From assembly GCA_002712305.1 (NCBI GenBank), contig PATE01000143.1, forward strand, positions 1 to 33,559: DNA of 33,559 nucleotides, in the 5' to 3' direction. Source of the stretch: Gemmatimonadota bacterium (lineage in GTDB: Bacteria; Latescibacterota; UBA2968; UBA8231). Below the pieces are notes generated by a model. It was not told the origin of the DNA, did not search any database, and was given only the letters and a program-made list of their open reading frames with translations. The position numbers were made by a program, and so were the translations under genes. Shown piece by piece: positions 1-7,574 of the stretch (the stretch's first letter is position 1; every line of letters begins with the position of its first letter).

Positions 1-846
1 CAACAGGCGCTGGGCCACCTGTGTCTTGGACATTTCGAGGCTGAATACAGCGACCCCCGTACCTGAATCGACGGCCGCATTGCGCGCAAAGGCCATGGAC
101 AATGCGGTCTTCCCAACACTTGGCCGGGCGGCGAGAATGATCAGATCACCCGGCTGGAATCCAGACGTCATGTCATTCATGTCGCCAAATCCCGTATCGA
201 CACCCGACACCGTGCTGACCCGTTCATGGGCACGTTCGATGTGCTCGAAGGTCTCGTGCAGGACCGTCTCAAGAGACTCGAACCCCTGGCTGAGACGGCG
301 TTCAGAGAGACTGAAAATCCGCTGCTCTGCCCAATCGATCAGTTCGTAGACATTGCTCTGACCTTCGTAGGCACGATTGGCAATCTCTGACGATGCCTCG
401 ATCAGACCTCGACTCAGACCCCGATCGACGACAATCTTGGCATGGTGTTCGAGATTCGCGGCTGAGGCCACGCCCGCGGCCAACTCGGCCAGATAGACCA
501 CTCCACCGGACTCGTCGAGGCGTCCAGCGGCTTTGAGCTCTTCGGCAACGGTGAGTTGGTCTACAGCCTCACTGCGTTCGTAGAGTCGTACCATGGCGCT
601 GTAGATGTATTCATGGGGTGCGTTGTAGAAAATGCCCTCATCGAGCATTTCGATGGCTCGACCCACGGCGCGGCCATCCAGCAGCATCGCCCCGATGACA
701 GCCTGCTCAACCTCCACAGCCTGCGGCGGCACGCGCCCCAAACCGGGCCCAGGCGCTGACCCCTGACCCGGTCGCGGCTGATCACGGCCATTGCCCCGCT
801 CTCCGTGTGGAGGCGGAGAGGACCCTGGTGGCGGACCTTGTGTCAT
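1..846 (-). CDS. dnaB: Replicative DNA helicase DnaB, N-terminal part (cut by window edge)
   Basis: Hexameric ATP-dependent helicase that unwinds DNA at the replication fork and works with primase. The first 282 codons are visible, and the frame stays open to base 1. After a Pro/Gly-rich leader of about 40 residues comes the DnaB N-terminal domain, beginning RVPPQAVEVEQAVIGAMLLD (about residues 39-58). It continues through a helical linker into the RecA-like ATPase. The Walker A motif ARPSVGKT lies at about residues 237-246 (bases 108-135), followed by the FSLEMS segment. The ATG at 844-846 is 22 bases after the uracil-DNA glycosylase stop, so the genes are probably cotranscribed. The Pro/Gly leader is longer than in E. 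coli DnaB. The Walker B and C-terminal regions are outside the window. Identity is very secure. Confidence 0.96.
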   Translation of the reverse strand, partial: MTQGPPPGSSPPPHGERGNGRDQPRPGQGSAPGPGLGRVPPQAVEVEQAVIGAMLLDGRAVGRAIEMLDEGIFYNAPHEYIYSAMVRLYERSEAVDQLTVAEELKAAGRLDESGGVVYLAELAAGVASAANLEHHAKIVVDRGLSRGLIEASSEIANRAYEGQSNVYELIDWAEQRIFSLSERRLSQGFESLETVLHETFEHIERAHERVSTVSGVDTGFGDMNDMTSGFQPGDLIILAARPSVGKTALSMAFARNAAVDSGTGVAVFSLEMSKTQVAQRLL

Positions 847-868
847 CGCGTGAAGCGTCTCGTGTCTG

Positions 869-1678
869 TCACAACTCCACTCCGTCGTAGATGCGGCGAA
901 CCCACTTCACGTCTTCCCACGTGTCCCGTTTGTAGGCCGCATTCCGCAGCAGTGCCGCTGGATGATAGGTGACCACGAGAGGAATTCCCTCGTATTCGTG
1001 TTGCTGACCTCGCATACGAGACAGACTCGACTGAGACCGGAGAAGCGCTTGCGAAGCAAACTTCCCCAGACAGCAGATCACCTTGGGTGCGACCATCCGG
1101 ATCTGCTCCTTTAGATAGGGCTCACAGGAGGCAACTTCTTCAGGAAGGGGGTCACGATTGTTCGGAGGCCGACACTTGAGCACGTTGCAGATGAAGACAT
1201 CCTCGCGCTTCATCCCCATAGCCTCGATAATCTTCGTCAACAGTTGACCGGCGGCCCCTACAAAGGGCTCTCCCGCGCGGTCCTCATCGGCGCCGGGTGC
1301 CTCCCCGACGAAGAGAATGTCCGCGTTCGGATCTCCCGAACCGAACACAAATCGCTGGCGAGTGTGGCCCAATTCACACTTCGTACACTCGCAGATCTGC
1401 TGCCGAAAGGACGCCAGTTCTCCGCCGCCCGATGCAGAGGCTGCCTCCGACGTCACCCGGCCGGTCGCCACCGCCGGGGCAGATGCGCCCAGTTCAGGTG
1501 CAGGTTGTTGTGCCGACACGTCCTCCCTTGGCGGTCTGGGATCCGCCCCGATTTGCTCACTCACCTGGTCGGGGAGGATAAACTGACGCCCCTCGAACAG
1601 GACCAGATCCTCCAGCGCACGGCGCACCTGGCGAAGCGTCTGGTGTGGGGAGACCTGTGCATCGTCCGTTGAGTCCAT
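869..1678 (-). CDS. Uracil-DNA glycosylase, family 4 (Fe-S type)
   Basis: Removes uracil from DNA after cytosine deamination, the first step of base excision repair in the cytoplasm. The 269-residue product has a low-complexity N-terminal stretch (about 90 residues, Ala/Pro-rich) and then the family 4 core. The core shows Cys98 and Cys101 (CTKCELG), motif GEAPGADEDRAGEPFVG with the uracil-pocket residues (from about 126), and Cys169 and Cys185, which complete the four ligands of the 4Fe-4S cluster. The C-terminal motif HPAALLR is at about 239. The frame is open upstream to a GTG at 1744, but I prefer the ATG at 1678 because the added 22 residues look non-native. Neither start has a good ribosome binding site. 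It lies between coaBC and dnaB, so it may share their transcript. The family call is secure and the start less so. Confidence 0.93.
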   Translation of the reverse strand: MDSTDDAQVSPHQTLRQVRRALEDLVLFEGRQFILPDQVSEQIGADPRPPREDVSAQQPAPELGASAPAVATGRVTSEAASASGGGELASFRQQICECTKCELGHTRQRFVFGSGDPNADILFVGEAPGADEDRAGEPFVGAAGQLLTKIIEAMGMKREDVFICNVLKCRPPNNRDPLPEEVASCEPYLKEQIRMVAPKVICCLGKFASQALLRSQSSLSRMRGQQHEYEGIPLVVTYHPAALLRNAAYKRDTWEDVKWVRRIYDGVEL

Positions 1679-1791
1679 GGGTGTACGACACAAGGCGTGG
1701 AGGAGAAAGGGACGGATCGAGGGATACGACGCGAAGCACCTCACGTGTTTGCGTGAAGATGCCGGGGGAGTTTTACGCTGTCAACTGGCTC

Positions 1792-3012
1792 TCACAACAC
1801 GCGCTGAAGCAGGTCGGCCACCTCGTCGAGGATGCGATCTGCCACCTCATGCTTCTCCAGCAGGGGGAGGGTTTGCTCGCGCTTAGAATCGACGAAACTG
1901 ACGATGTTCGTGTCCACGGCGAATCCGGCGCCCTCTTGCTGGAGATTGTTGAGCACGACCAGATCGGCGCTCTTCTTCTTCAGCTTGCCTCGTGCCTCGT
2001 CCACGCCCTGCCCGGTCTCCATGGCAAACGCAATCAGAACGCGCTTGCCCTTCCGCGCTCCGAGCGTGGCGGCGATGTCCGGGTTTTCGACGAGTTCGAT
2101 CGGCTTGATCCCCGCATCTCGCTTCATCTTGGTCTGTGAGGACGTGGCGGGCCGAAAATCGGCGACGGCAGCAGCCATGATCGCCGCGTCAACCCCTTCG
2201 AAGGCGCTCTCGCAGGCCTGCAACATGTCAAGGGCGCTTCGGACCCCGACGAATTCGACACCGTCGGGCACCGGGAGTTGAGTGGGCCCCGACACGAGAT
2301 GGACAGAGGCTCCTCTGCGACGGGCCTGTTCAGCGATGGCGTATCCCATCTTCCCCGTCGACCGGTTGCCGATGAAACGAACCGGATCGAGATCTTCCAG
2401 TGTCGGACCCGCCGTGACAAGCAGACGCCGGCCTTGGAGATCCTGCGTTGAATTCGAGTCGGCCTGGCTTGCCAGATTCGACTCGACATCAGCGATGATC
2501 TGCTCGATATCGGCCATACGTCCCTTGCCACTGGCCCCGGAAGCCAGAGGGCCGGTGGCCGGCTCGATCCAACCGACCCCCTGCTGCCGCAACCGCTGGC
2601 AGTTGGCAACGACTTGAGGGTGCTGGAGCATGTGCTCCTCCATGGCGGGCGCCACCATCGTCGGCGCCTGGGTCGCCAAGTAGACACACGTGAGCAGATC
2701 GTCGGCGAGGCCATGGGCCATCTTTCCAAGCGTATGTGCCGTGGCCGGTGCCACCAGGAAAAGATCTGCCCACTCTGCGAGCCCCACGTGTAACACGGGG
2801 AATTCGTCGGTGGGCGCAAACAGATCGGCCGAGACAGGATGTTGGGACAACACGGACAAGGTCGTATCGGTGACGAATTGCTCGGCGGTGGCCGTGCGCA
2901 CGACACGAACCTTGGCACCGCATTCCAGCAGACGACGAATCAGCAACGGCGCTTTGTAGGCGGCGATGCCGCCGGTGATGCCGAGGAGAATATGTCTATC
3001 CTGCAGAGTCAT
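1792..3012 (-). CDS. coaBC: Bifunctional phosphopantothenoylcysteine decarboxylase / phosphopantothenate-cysteine ligase CoaBC (Dfp)
   Basis: Joins 4'-phosphopantothenate to cysteine and decarboxylates the product to 4'-phosphopantetheine, two steps of coenzyme A synthesis. The 406 residues cover both halves. The FMN-binding CoaC flavoprotein is at about 5-180 (GITGGIAAYK near 11, His75, APATAH near 88). The CoaB ligase is at about 195-400 (TAGPTLEDLDPVRFIGNRST near 200-219, AAAVADFRP, KLKKKSADLVVLNN). Two decarboxylase residues differ from the E. coli pattern: the PAMN Asn is Glu125 (PAMEEHM) and the flexible-flap Cys is Ser158 (PLASGASGKGRM). His75 is kept. From memory, Bacteroidota-type CoaBC proteins carry a similar acidic/Ser pair, so loss of function is not implied. 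The ATG at 3012 overlaps the upstream kinase stop as ATGA, indicating translational coupling. Confidence 0.95.
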   Translation of the reverse strand: MTLQDRHILLGITGGIAAYKAPLLIRRLLECGAKVRVVRTATAEQFVTDTTLSVLSQHPVSADLFAPTDEFPVLHVGLAEWADLFLVAPATAHTLGKMAHGLADDLLTCVYLATQAPTMVAPAMEEHMLQHPQVVANCQRLRQQGVGWIEPATGPLASGASGKGRMADIEQIIADVESNLASQADSNSTQDLQGRRLLVTAGPTLEDLDPVRFIGNRSTGKMGYAIAEQARRRGASVHLVSGPTQLPVPDGVEFVGVRSALDMLQACESAFEGVDAAIMAAAVADFRPATSSQTKMKRDAGIKPIELVENPDIAATLGARKGKRVLIAFAMETGQGVDEARGKLKKKSADLVVLNNLQQEGAGFAVDTNIVSFVDSKREQTLPLLEKHEVADRILDEVADLLQRVL

Positions 3013-3557
3013 AACACTCGTTCGGCAGCCAGAACGGCATCCAGCACCTGTGTCGCCAGGCCCTCGGCGTCGGTGTCGTCGGAATTGAGGACAAGATCGT
3101 AGATCTTCATCTGTTCCAGATCGATGCCATAGTTTTCGGCGTAGCGGGTTCTCTCTGAGGCTTCTCGCTTTCGTACCGCATCGATCGCCTCCTGCTCCGA
3201 CTGTTCATCTCGCCCTCCCACCCTACCGGCTCGCACGCGCAGATCCGCAGCCACCCACACCTTCAGTGCAGCAAGTTGATGGCGATGCGCCATCCAGCCA
3301 GTGACACGCCCTTCGAGCACGGCCCCAGGCTGCTGCAGCGCGAGTTCGACCATACGAGCGTCCAGGCGCCGATCGATCTTATCGTTTTGCTCGGCGAGCT
3401 TGCCAAAATCGGCCAAGGACATCTGCTGTTCCGACGCCAGATCACGGAAGATCTGCCCCGCATTTACATAGGGTCGACCACTCTTCTCGATCAGGTGTTT
3501 GCAGAGCGTGCTGGTGCCACTGCCAGGCAACCCGCTGATGGTGATGAGCAACGCCAC
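3009..3557 (-). CDS. cmk: Cytidylate kinase-like protein, archaeal type
   Basis: Probably phosphorylates CMP/dCMP with ATP, feeding pyrimidine nucleotide pools. The 182-residue P-loop NMP kinase has ITISGLPGSGTST at 5-17 (Walker A), AGQIFRDLA near 33, EGRVTGWMA near 81 and RKREASERTRYAENYGID near 128. This order matches the short archaeal-type Cmk family rather than E. coli Cmk or guanylate kinase. The GTG start at 3555-3557 is 3 bases after the yicC stop, and the gene overlaps coaBC by 4 bases. Its position between yicC and coaBC is where many bacteria keep gmk followed by rpoZ. The motifs do not fit Gmk, so I read it as a different kinase in that slot. Substrate specificity cannot be proved from sequence alone. 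Confidence 0.82.
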   Translation of the reverse strand: MALLITISGLPGSGTSTLCKHLIEKSGRPYVNAGQIFRDLASEQQMSLADFGKLAEQNDKIDRRLDARMVELALQQPGAVLEGRVTGWMAHRHQLAALKVWVAADLRVRAGRVGGRDEQSEQEAIDAVRKREASERTRYAENYGIDLEQMKIYDLVLNSDDTDAEGLATQVLDAVLAAERVL

Positions 3558-3560
3558 GTG

Positions 3561-4451
3561 TCAGGCCAGGTTCTGCACCTGTTCGCGCAGGCGCTCGATC
3601 TCTTCTTTGGCTTCGACGGCGGCGTGAATGATCTCTCCCGCCGATGCCTTTGAAGTGATCGTGTTGATTTCTCGGTGCAGTTCTTGGAGAAGAAAGTTGA
3701 GTCGTCGTCCCACTTCTCCCCCTTCGTCGAGGGCAAGAAGGAATTGCTCGGTATGACTGCGAAAACGCACGATCTCCTCTGTGATGTCGCTTCGCTCGGC
3801 AATCAGCAAAATCTCTGTCGTAATGCGATCCTCATCGAGCTCGCCAGGACGAAGTAGTAGGTCAACCCGCTCACGCAAACGCTCGCGAGCCCTGTCCTTC
3901 TCACCCACCGCCCACTGGCTGATCTGCTCCACCAACCGATCGAGGGTGGCAATTCGGCCACGCAGATCGGTCGCGAGGGTGGCGCCCTCCCGACTGCGCA
4001 TCTGCTCGAGATCTACTGCAGCCGCGTCGAGAACCTCGAAGACCGATTTCGCAAGTTGATCGGCGTCAAGGCGCGTCGCCTCGGTACGGAACAACCCGGG
4101 AAGACGGGCCAGGGCGTCGAGTGTAGGCGTCTGGGGTTGAGTGCCGGACAGTTCGGCGAGACGTTGTAGTTCCTTGATGTACTGAAGGGCGACTTCCTGG
4201 TTGAGCTGGGGCAGAGAGCTTTGCTCAGCCGTCTCTTCCAACTCAATGTGCACGGTGACCTTGCCGCGTCGCAGGCGCGTCTGAAGACGCTCACGAATCT
4301 GTGGCTCCAACTCCTGCAGGGCATTCGGGGAGCGGATCTGCAAATCCAGGAATCTCCCATTCACGGAGCGCAGCACTGCCCGCAGACACAAGCCCTCGGC
4401 CTCGACACTTGCGTTGCCAAAGCCAGTCATGCTGTAGATCGATTCCGTCAC
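3561..4451 (-). CDS. yicC: YicC/YloC family endoribonuclease
   Basis: Member of the YicC family, reported as endoribonucleases acting on small RNAs and other transcripts. The 296-residue protein has the family N-terminal signature SMTGFG (residues 7-12), NGRFLDLQIRSP near 31 and a C-terminal DUF1732 region. That region contains AERSDITEEIVRFRSH near 217 and the closing stretch LNFLLQELHREINTI near 251. Length is normal for the family. The GTG at 4449-4451 has an AGGAG-like site about 13 bases upstream; an internal ATG seven codons in, at SMTGFG, is an alternative. It leads the compact run yicC, cmk-like, coaBC, udg, dnaB. A 47-base gap separates it from the upstream lipoprotein gene. Confidence 0.93.
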   Translation of the reverse strand: MTESIYSMTGFGNASVEAEGLCLRAVLRSVNGRFLDLQIRSPNALQELEPQIRERLQTRLRRGKVTVHIELEETAEQSSLPQLNQEVALQYIKELQRLAELSGTQPQTPTLDALARLPGLFRTEATRLDADQLAKSVFEVLDAAAVDLEQMRSREGATLATDLRGRIATLDRLVEQISQWAVGEKDRARERLRERVDLLLRPGELDEDRITTEILLIAERSDITEEIVRFRSHTEQFLLALDEGGEVGRRLNFLLQELHREINTITSKASAGEIIHAAVEAKEEIERLREQVQNLA

Positions 4452-4498
4452 CTGTCAGCCTGCTCTCCTGAAAGCCGCGATCACTGTTCAGCGATTGT

Positions 4499-5782
4499 TC
4501 AATTGCCGCTGTGCACGACGACATCGACGGTCTCTGTGAAGCCCGTCAGCTGGGTCTGGTAGGCGGCCTCCAGCGATACCTTCCACAACCGTGTCGATGC
4601 GGCGATCCAGACATGTTCGTTGCGCTCATCAATCGCAACGGCGCGTGTATCCGGGATATTGTCCCAATGTAGAATGGGTACCCCCACATTCGTGTAGGCA
4701 ACCACATCGGCAGGCCCGGCTACCCAAACGTCGCCACGTACATCGCCCACGTCGAGGGCGACTGCAGCATCGACGAAAGGCATGAAGATCTCCAGGGGAG
4801 GATGATCGGGAACAAGGAGCATCAATGTGAGGCCGTCATTGGCCAGAATCCAGGCGCGATCTGACCCAGCCGACGCGTCGATCTTGATCAAGCCTTCGAT
4901 CCCCTGCCACTCGAATACGCGAGCACCCGAGGCGTCATAAAGCAACACACGCTCGCCCTGGCGATCCGCGATCCACAGGGAGCCATTCTGCTCGGCCAAC
5001 TCGACTTCGTCCTGGAACGTGGCGTCAATCTCTGTCAGATGGAGGGTATCGTCTACCGCGTCCAATCCGAAGGAATACACTTCGAATCCGAATCGATCCA
5101 CGACCCATCCGCGGCGCCCAGGACCGTCGATGACGAGATCTCCCCCGGCCTCGAGATCCGCACCGATTCGATCGAGGTCCCCTGTCGAGTCGATCCGATG
5201 CAAGCTACGGAAGCGACGATCGCTGACCCAGCAATCGCCACTGGTTGCATCGACGGCGATGGCAGCGATCGAAGGGAACCTGCCCTGGGCGAACAGTCCC
5301 GTCCGTCCATCGGCGCTCAGGCGCCACACGAGACCACTCCCACGGTCTGCAAGCCAACTGATCTCGGGGCCCGGCGTCGCCAGTTGGGCATCTCCGACAA
5401 AGATCTCGCCTTCTTCTTTCACCAGCATCGACAGGGAATACCGATAGATGAACCCGTTCGTCACATCTTCATCGGTGTAGACCGAGTCTGACGGCGGTAA
5501 CTCGATCACTTCCGAACCCTCGGGCCCACCGACTCGGTAGATCCGTAACCCCTCAAGATCAGACAGCCGGGTCAGGTCCCACTGCAACCGCACGCGTCCA
5601 TCTTCGGCGAGGGCGCCCAGTGGGCTGAGCACGTCTAAGGGGCTCTCGGCGTCGGGGTCGAGTGGATTCCGTCGCTGCCGGTCAGCACAGCCTGCTGCCA
5701 CCATCAACAACAGGCCCAGCAGGATCATCCGGCCAGAGATCTGACAGACATGTCGTGTTCGATAAGAGTATTCAGGTCGCAT
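4499..5782 (-). CDS. Lipoprotein with Fn3-like and NHL-type beta-propeller domains
   Basis: Function is not recognised beyond fold. About 427 residues. A hydrophobic stretch MILLGLLLMVAAGC ends in a probable lipobox Cys near residue 32, followed by a polar stretch and NPLDPD, which I often see in lipoproteins of FCB-like bacteria. Residues of about 50-135 resemble an Fn3/Ig-like domain (GRVRLQWDLTRLSDLEGLRI). The rest is a propeller of NHL/SMP-30 style with blade phrases such as GDCWVSDRRFRSLHRID, GSLWIADRQGERVLLYD and EHVWIAASTRLWKVS. The stop of the upstream gene (TAG at 5785-5787) runs into GTG then ATG; I chose the ATG at 5782. An ATG at 5728, just before the hydrophobic stretch, is also possible. 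It probably sits on the periplasmic or outer-membrane face as a binding or assembly platform. Confidence 0.78.
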   Translation of the reverse strand: MRPEYSYRTRHVCQISGRMILLGLLLMVAAGCADRQRRNPLDPDAESPLDVLSPLGALAEDGRVRLQWDLTRLSDLEGLRIYRVGGPEGSEVIELPPSDSVYTDEDVTNGFIYRYSLSMLVKEEGEIFVGDAQLATPGPEISWLADRGSGLVWRLSADGRTGLFAQGRFPSIAAIAVDATSGDCWVSDRRFRSLHRIDSTGDLDRIGADLEAGGDLVIDGPGRRGWVVDRFGFEVYSFGLDAVDDTLHLTEIDATFQDEVELAEQNGSLWIADRQGERVLLYDASGARVFEWQGIEGLIKIDASAGSDRAWILANDGLTLMLLVPDHPPLEIFMPFVDAAVALDVGDVRGDVWVAGPADVVAYTNVGVPILHWDNIPDTRAVAIDERNEHVWIAASTRLWKVSLEAAYQTQLTGFTETVDVVVHSGN

Positions 5783-5784
5783 CA

Positions 5785-6396
5785 CTAGAAGAATACGAAG
5801 TAGGCGCTCAAGACGAGCCCCGCTTCCATGGCAAAGAAGGCCGCACCGGCAATTCGATCGTAGCGCTCGGCTTCGTCAAAGGCGTCCTCGCGGCGCTGCT
5901 CTCCGGCAGAACTCAGATATCGATCGTAAGCCTCGTCGCCACGCCCGCTACTCCAGTGCGCGATGGCGGCGCTGGTGGCCGCCAGCGCCGCGCTGGCCAA
6001 CACGGCACGACGAAACAACACCCTCCCCTTTTCGGGCTCGATCCGGGGATAGTTCGCGGACGATGCGACATTCGAATGACTCGCTGACGGTGAATGGACC
6101 GATGAGGCTGGTTCGCTCACCCATTTTGACGTAGGCCTTTGCCCTTGGGGCCACGCGCTGGCCAAGGATATTGGCCCTGATTCGCTCCCCCTTTTCCAGA
6201 CCTTGAACTGGTGCTGGCCGACGCCTCCAACCCCCATCTGTCCACCTGCCCTCACGTCCAGGCCGACCGCCACGGCAACCACAGATCGATCCGACATCTT
6301 GTGATGACCGAGGCGTCCCTGGCCAAAGAGTGTCGCAGGAATCATGACGATCAGGAAGATCGTGCAGACCATGCGCGGTTTCATGCGCATCCTCAT
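5785..6396 (-). CDS. Small exported protein of unknown function, with probable compensating frameshifts
   Basis: No family recognised. About 203 codons from the ATG at 6394-6396, which overlaps the stop of the upstream PQQ-propeller gene as ATGA. This favours that start over longer ones. The N-terminus is a clear signal peptide (MRMRMKPRMVCTIFLIVMI, cleavage after about residue 26). The C-terminal third has a hydrophobic segment (FRRAVLASAALAATSAAIAH), a charged stretch with two YDR motifs and a terminal hydrophobic segment ending FVFF. Between roughly 6190 and 6030 the annotated frame gives an unusual Ser/Pro-rich stretch. The -1 frame over the same bases gives a normal-looking sequence (ERIRANILGQRVAPRAKAYV). 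Both ends of that interval are C5T4 or C4T4 homopolymers on the plus strand. The true product may therefore follow the other frame there. Confidence 0.62.
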   Translation of the reverse strand: MRMRMKPRMVCTIFLIVMIPATLFGQGRLGHHKMSDRSVVAVAVGLDVRAGGQMGVGGVGQHQFKVWKRGSESGPISLASAWPQGQRPTSKWVSEPASSVHSPSASHSNVASSANYPRIEPEKGRVLFRRAVLASAALAATSAAIAHWSSGRGDEAYDRYLSSAGEQRREDAFDEAERYDRIAGAAFFAMEAGLVLSAYFVFF

Positions 6397-7574
6397 CGCA
6401 ATGCACTCTGGGCGGCGAACAGATAGACCGTCCCCACCTGGGTCGTGACCGTAAGTAGATCTTTGGCCAGAACGATGGATGAACGAACCGGGGCATCCAG
6501 CTCGTAGGTCCACACTTGCTCACCTGTTTCCAAAGACAGCGCATCGAGATACCCGGCCGTACTGCCAAGGTAGACGGTGGTCGACGTGGTTGCAGGGGCG
6601 CCGCGGATGATCCCCCCCGCCTCATAGCGCCACAATTGTCGCCCATCGACGGTGCTGAGACCGTAGACACTCCGGTCGCTGGTCCCCACCACCAGGACCT
6701 CCCCCATCAGGCTCATGCCCTGTGCGGGCAGTCCGGTCACGCCTGCCGACCACTCGACGTGCCCGTCTCGTGACATCGCCCAGATCTGACCATCTCCGGT
6801 GGCGGCAAAGACTTGGTCCGCAGTCGACAACGGTTGGCCTCGCACCGCGACACCGTCAAGGAGGCGAGTCTCCCATCGAACCGATCCATCCTCCAGATTC
6901 AGCGCCATGACGGAGCCGTCCGCCCCGCCAACGACAGCCACATCGTCGGTAAAGACCGCACCCGTGCTTGGATGGTGTGGAAGCGCAGTGACCCACAGCT
7001 GTGAACCATCGTCGCTGGCCAGAGCCAGCAGATTGCCTGCATCGGTGACGGAAAGGACCGTGTCGCTTCGGCCGACCAGAGGCGCACAGGCGGACGACTC
7101 GATTTCCCAGGCCACTTTCCCCGTGCGTCGATCATATCCGCGTAGTCGAGGTTTTCGCCCCGCTTCAGAGAGCACGAGGGTTTCGCTGAACCGCCCCGCG
7201 ATGGTGGCAGGACCGCAGACGGCCGCCTTGCTGCCTCGACGCCCGACACGTTGCCCATCGACAAGATCGAATGCGTAGACGCGCTCGGATTGAGTCGCCT
7301 GCAACACCAGGGGGCCCGCCAGCAAGGCGCCACCTACGGGGGCTGCGCCTGTGTTCTGAGACCACAGCAGTTCGAGGGGTGGTTGAGGACCACCCTCTAG
7401 TGCGGCCACACCACCGGGGCCGCCCCCTGTTGAAAGCCAGTTCCCTCGACCTGAATCCATCGGCACGTAGAGAGTCCCACGTCCACAGCCAACGACGAGC
7501 CACAAGACCAAGCCGTTCAGCAGGAGCCACAGCAAGGTGGAAGGCCCACGACGAACGGAGGGCTGGGTCGACAT
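6393..7574 (-). CDS. PQQ-type beta-propeller lipoprotein (BamB-like fold)
   Basis: About 393 residues from the ATG at 7572-7574. The stop of the upstream gene and this start share one base (TGATG), so I chose it over the open extension to 7604. A hydrophobic N-terminus ends in the lipobox LVVGC (Cys30), so it is probably lipid-anchored. The body repeats the PQQ/BamB blade signature, for example YAFDLVDGQRVG, YDRRTGKVAWEIE, ALNLEDGSVRWETRL, YGLSTVDGRQLWRYE and ALSLETGEQVWTYEL. That gives about seven or eight blades and fills the protein. BamB itself is a scaffold of the outer-membrane protein assembly machine. Here the upstream partner is a protein with an outer-membrane barrel, so a related role is plausible but unproven. 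PQQ dehydrogenase activity is unlikely, as no cofactor-site residues stand out. Confidence 0.83.
   Translation of the reverse strand: MSTQPSVRRGPSTLLWLLLNGLVLWLVVGCGRGTLYVPMDSGRGNWLSTGGGPGGVAALEGGPQPPLELLWSQNTGAAPVGGALLAGPLVLQATQSERVYAFDLVDGQRVGRRGSKAAVCGPATIAGRFSETLVLSEAGRKPRLRGYDRRTGKVAWEIESSACAPLVGRSDTVLSVTDAGNLLALASDDGSQLWVTALPHHPSTGAVFTDDVAVVGGADGSVMALNLEDGSVRWETRLLDGVAVRGQPLSTADQVFAATGDGQIWAMSRDGHVEWSAGVTGLPAQGMSLMGEVLVVGTSDRSVYGLSTVDGRQLWRYEAGGIIRGAPATTSTTVYLGSTAGYLDALSLETGEQVWTYELDAPVRSSIVLAKDLLTVTTQVGTVYLFAAQSALR

Noticed and set aside
1741-1756. Short inverted repeat TCACG/CGTGA between coaBC and the glycosylase gene
   Set aside because: Only five pairs and no T run; it is within chance expectation for GC-rich DNA.
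6187-6195. Programmed -1 ribosomal frameshift at the A4G5 run (minus strand) in the small exported protein
   Set aside because: The codon boundaries do not form a standard X-XXY-YYZ slippery heptamer, and a second opposite shift would be needed downstream; sequence error or compensating indels fit better.
6397-6513. Upstream extension of the small exported protein by 39 codons
   Set aside because: It overlaps the PQQ lipoprotein coding region; the ATGA junction at 6393-6396 and the signal peptide support the shorter start.
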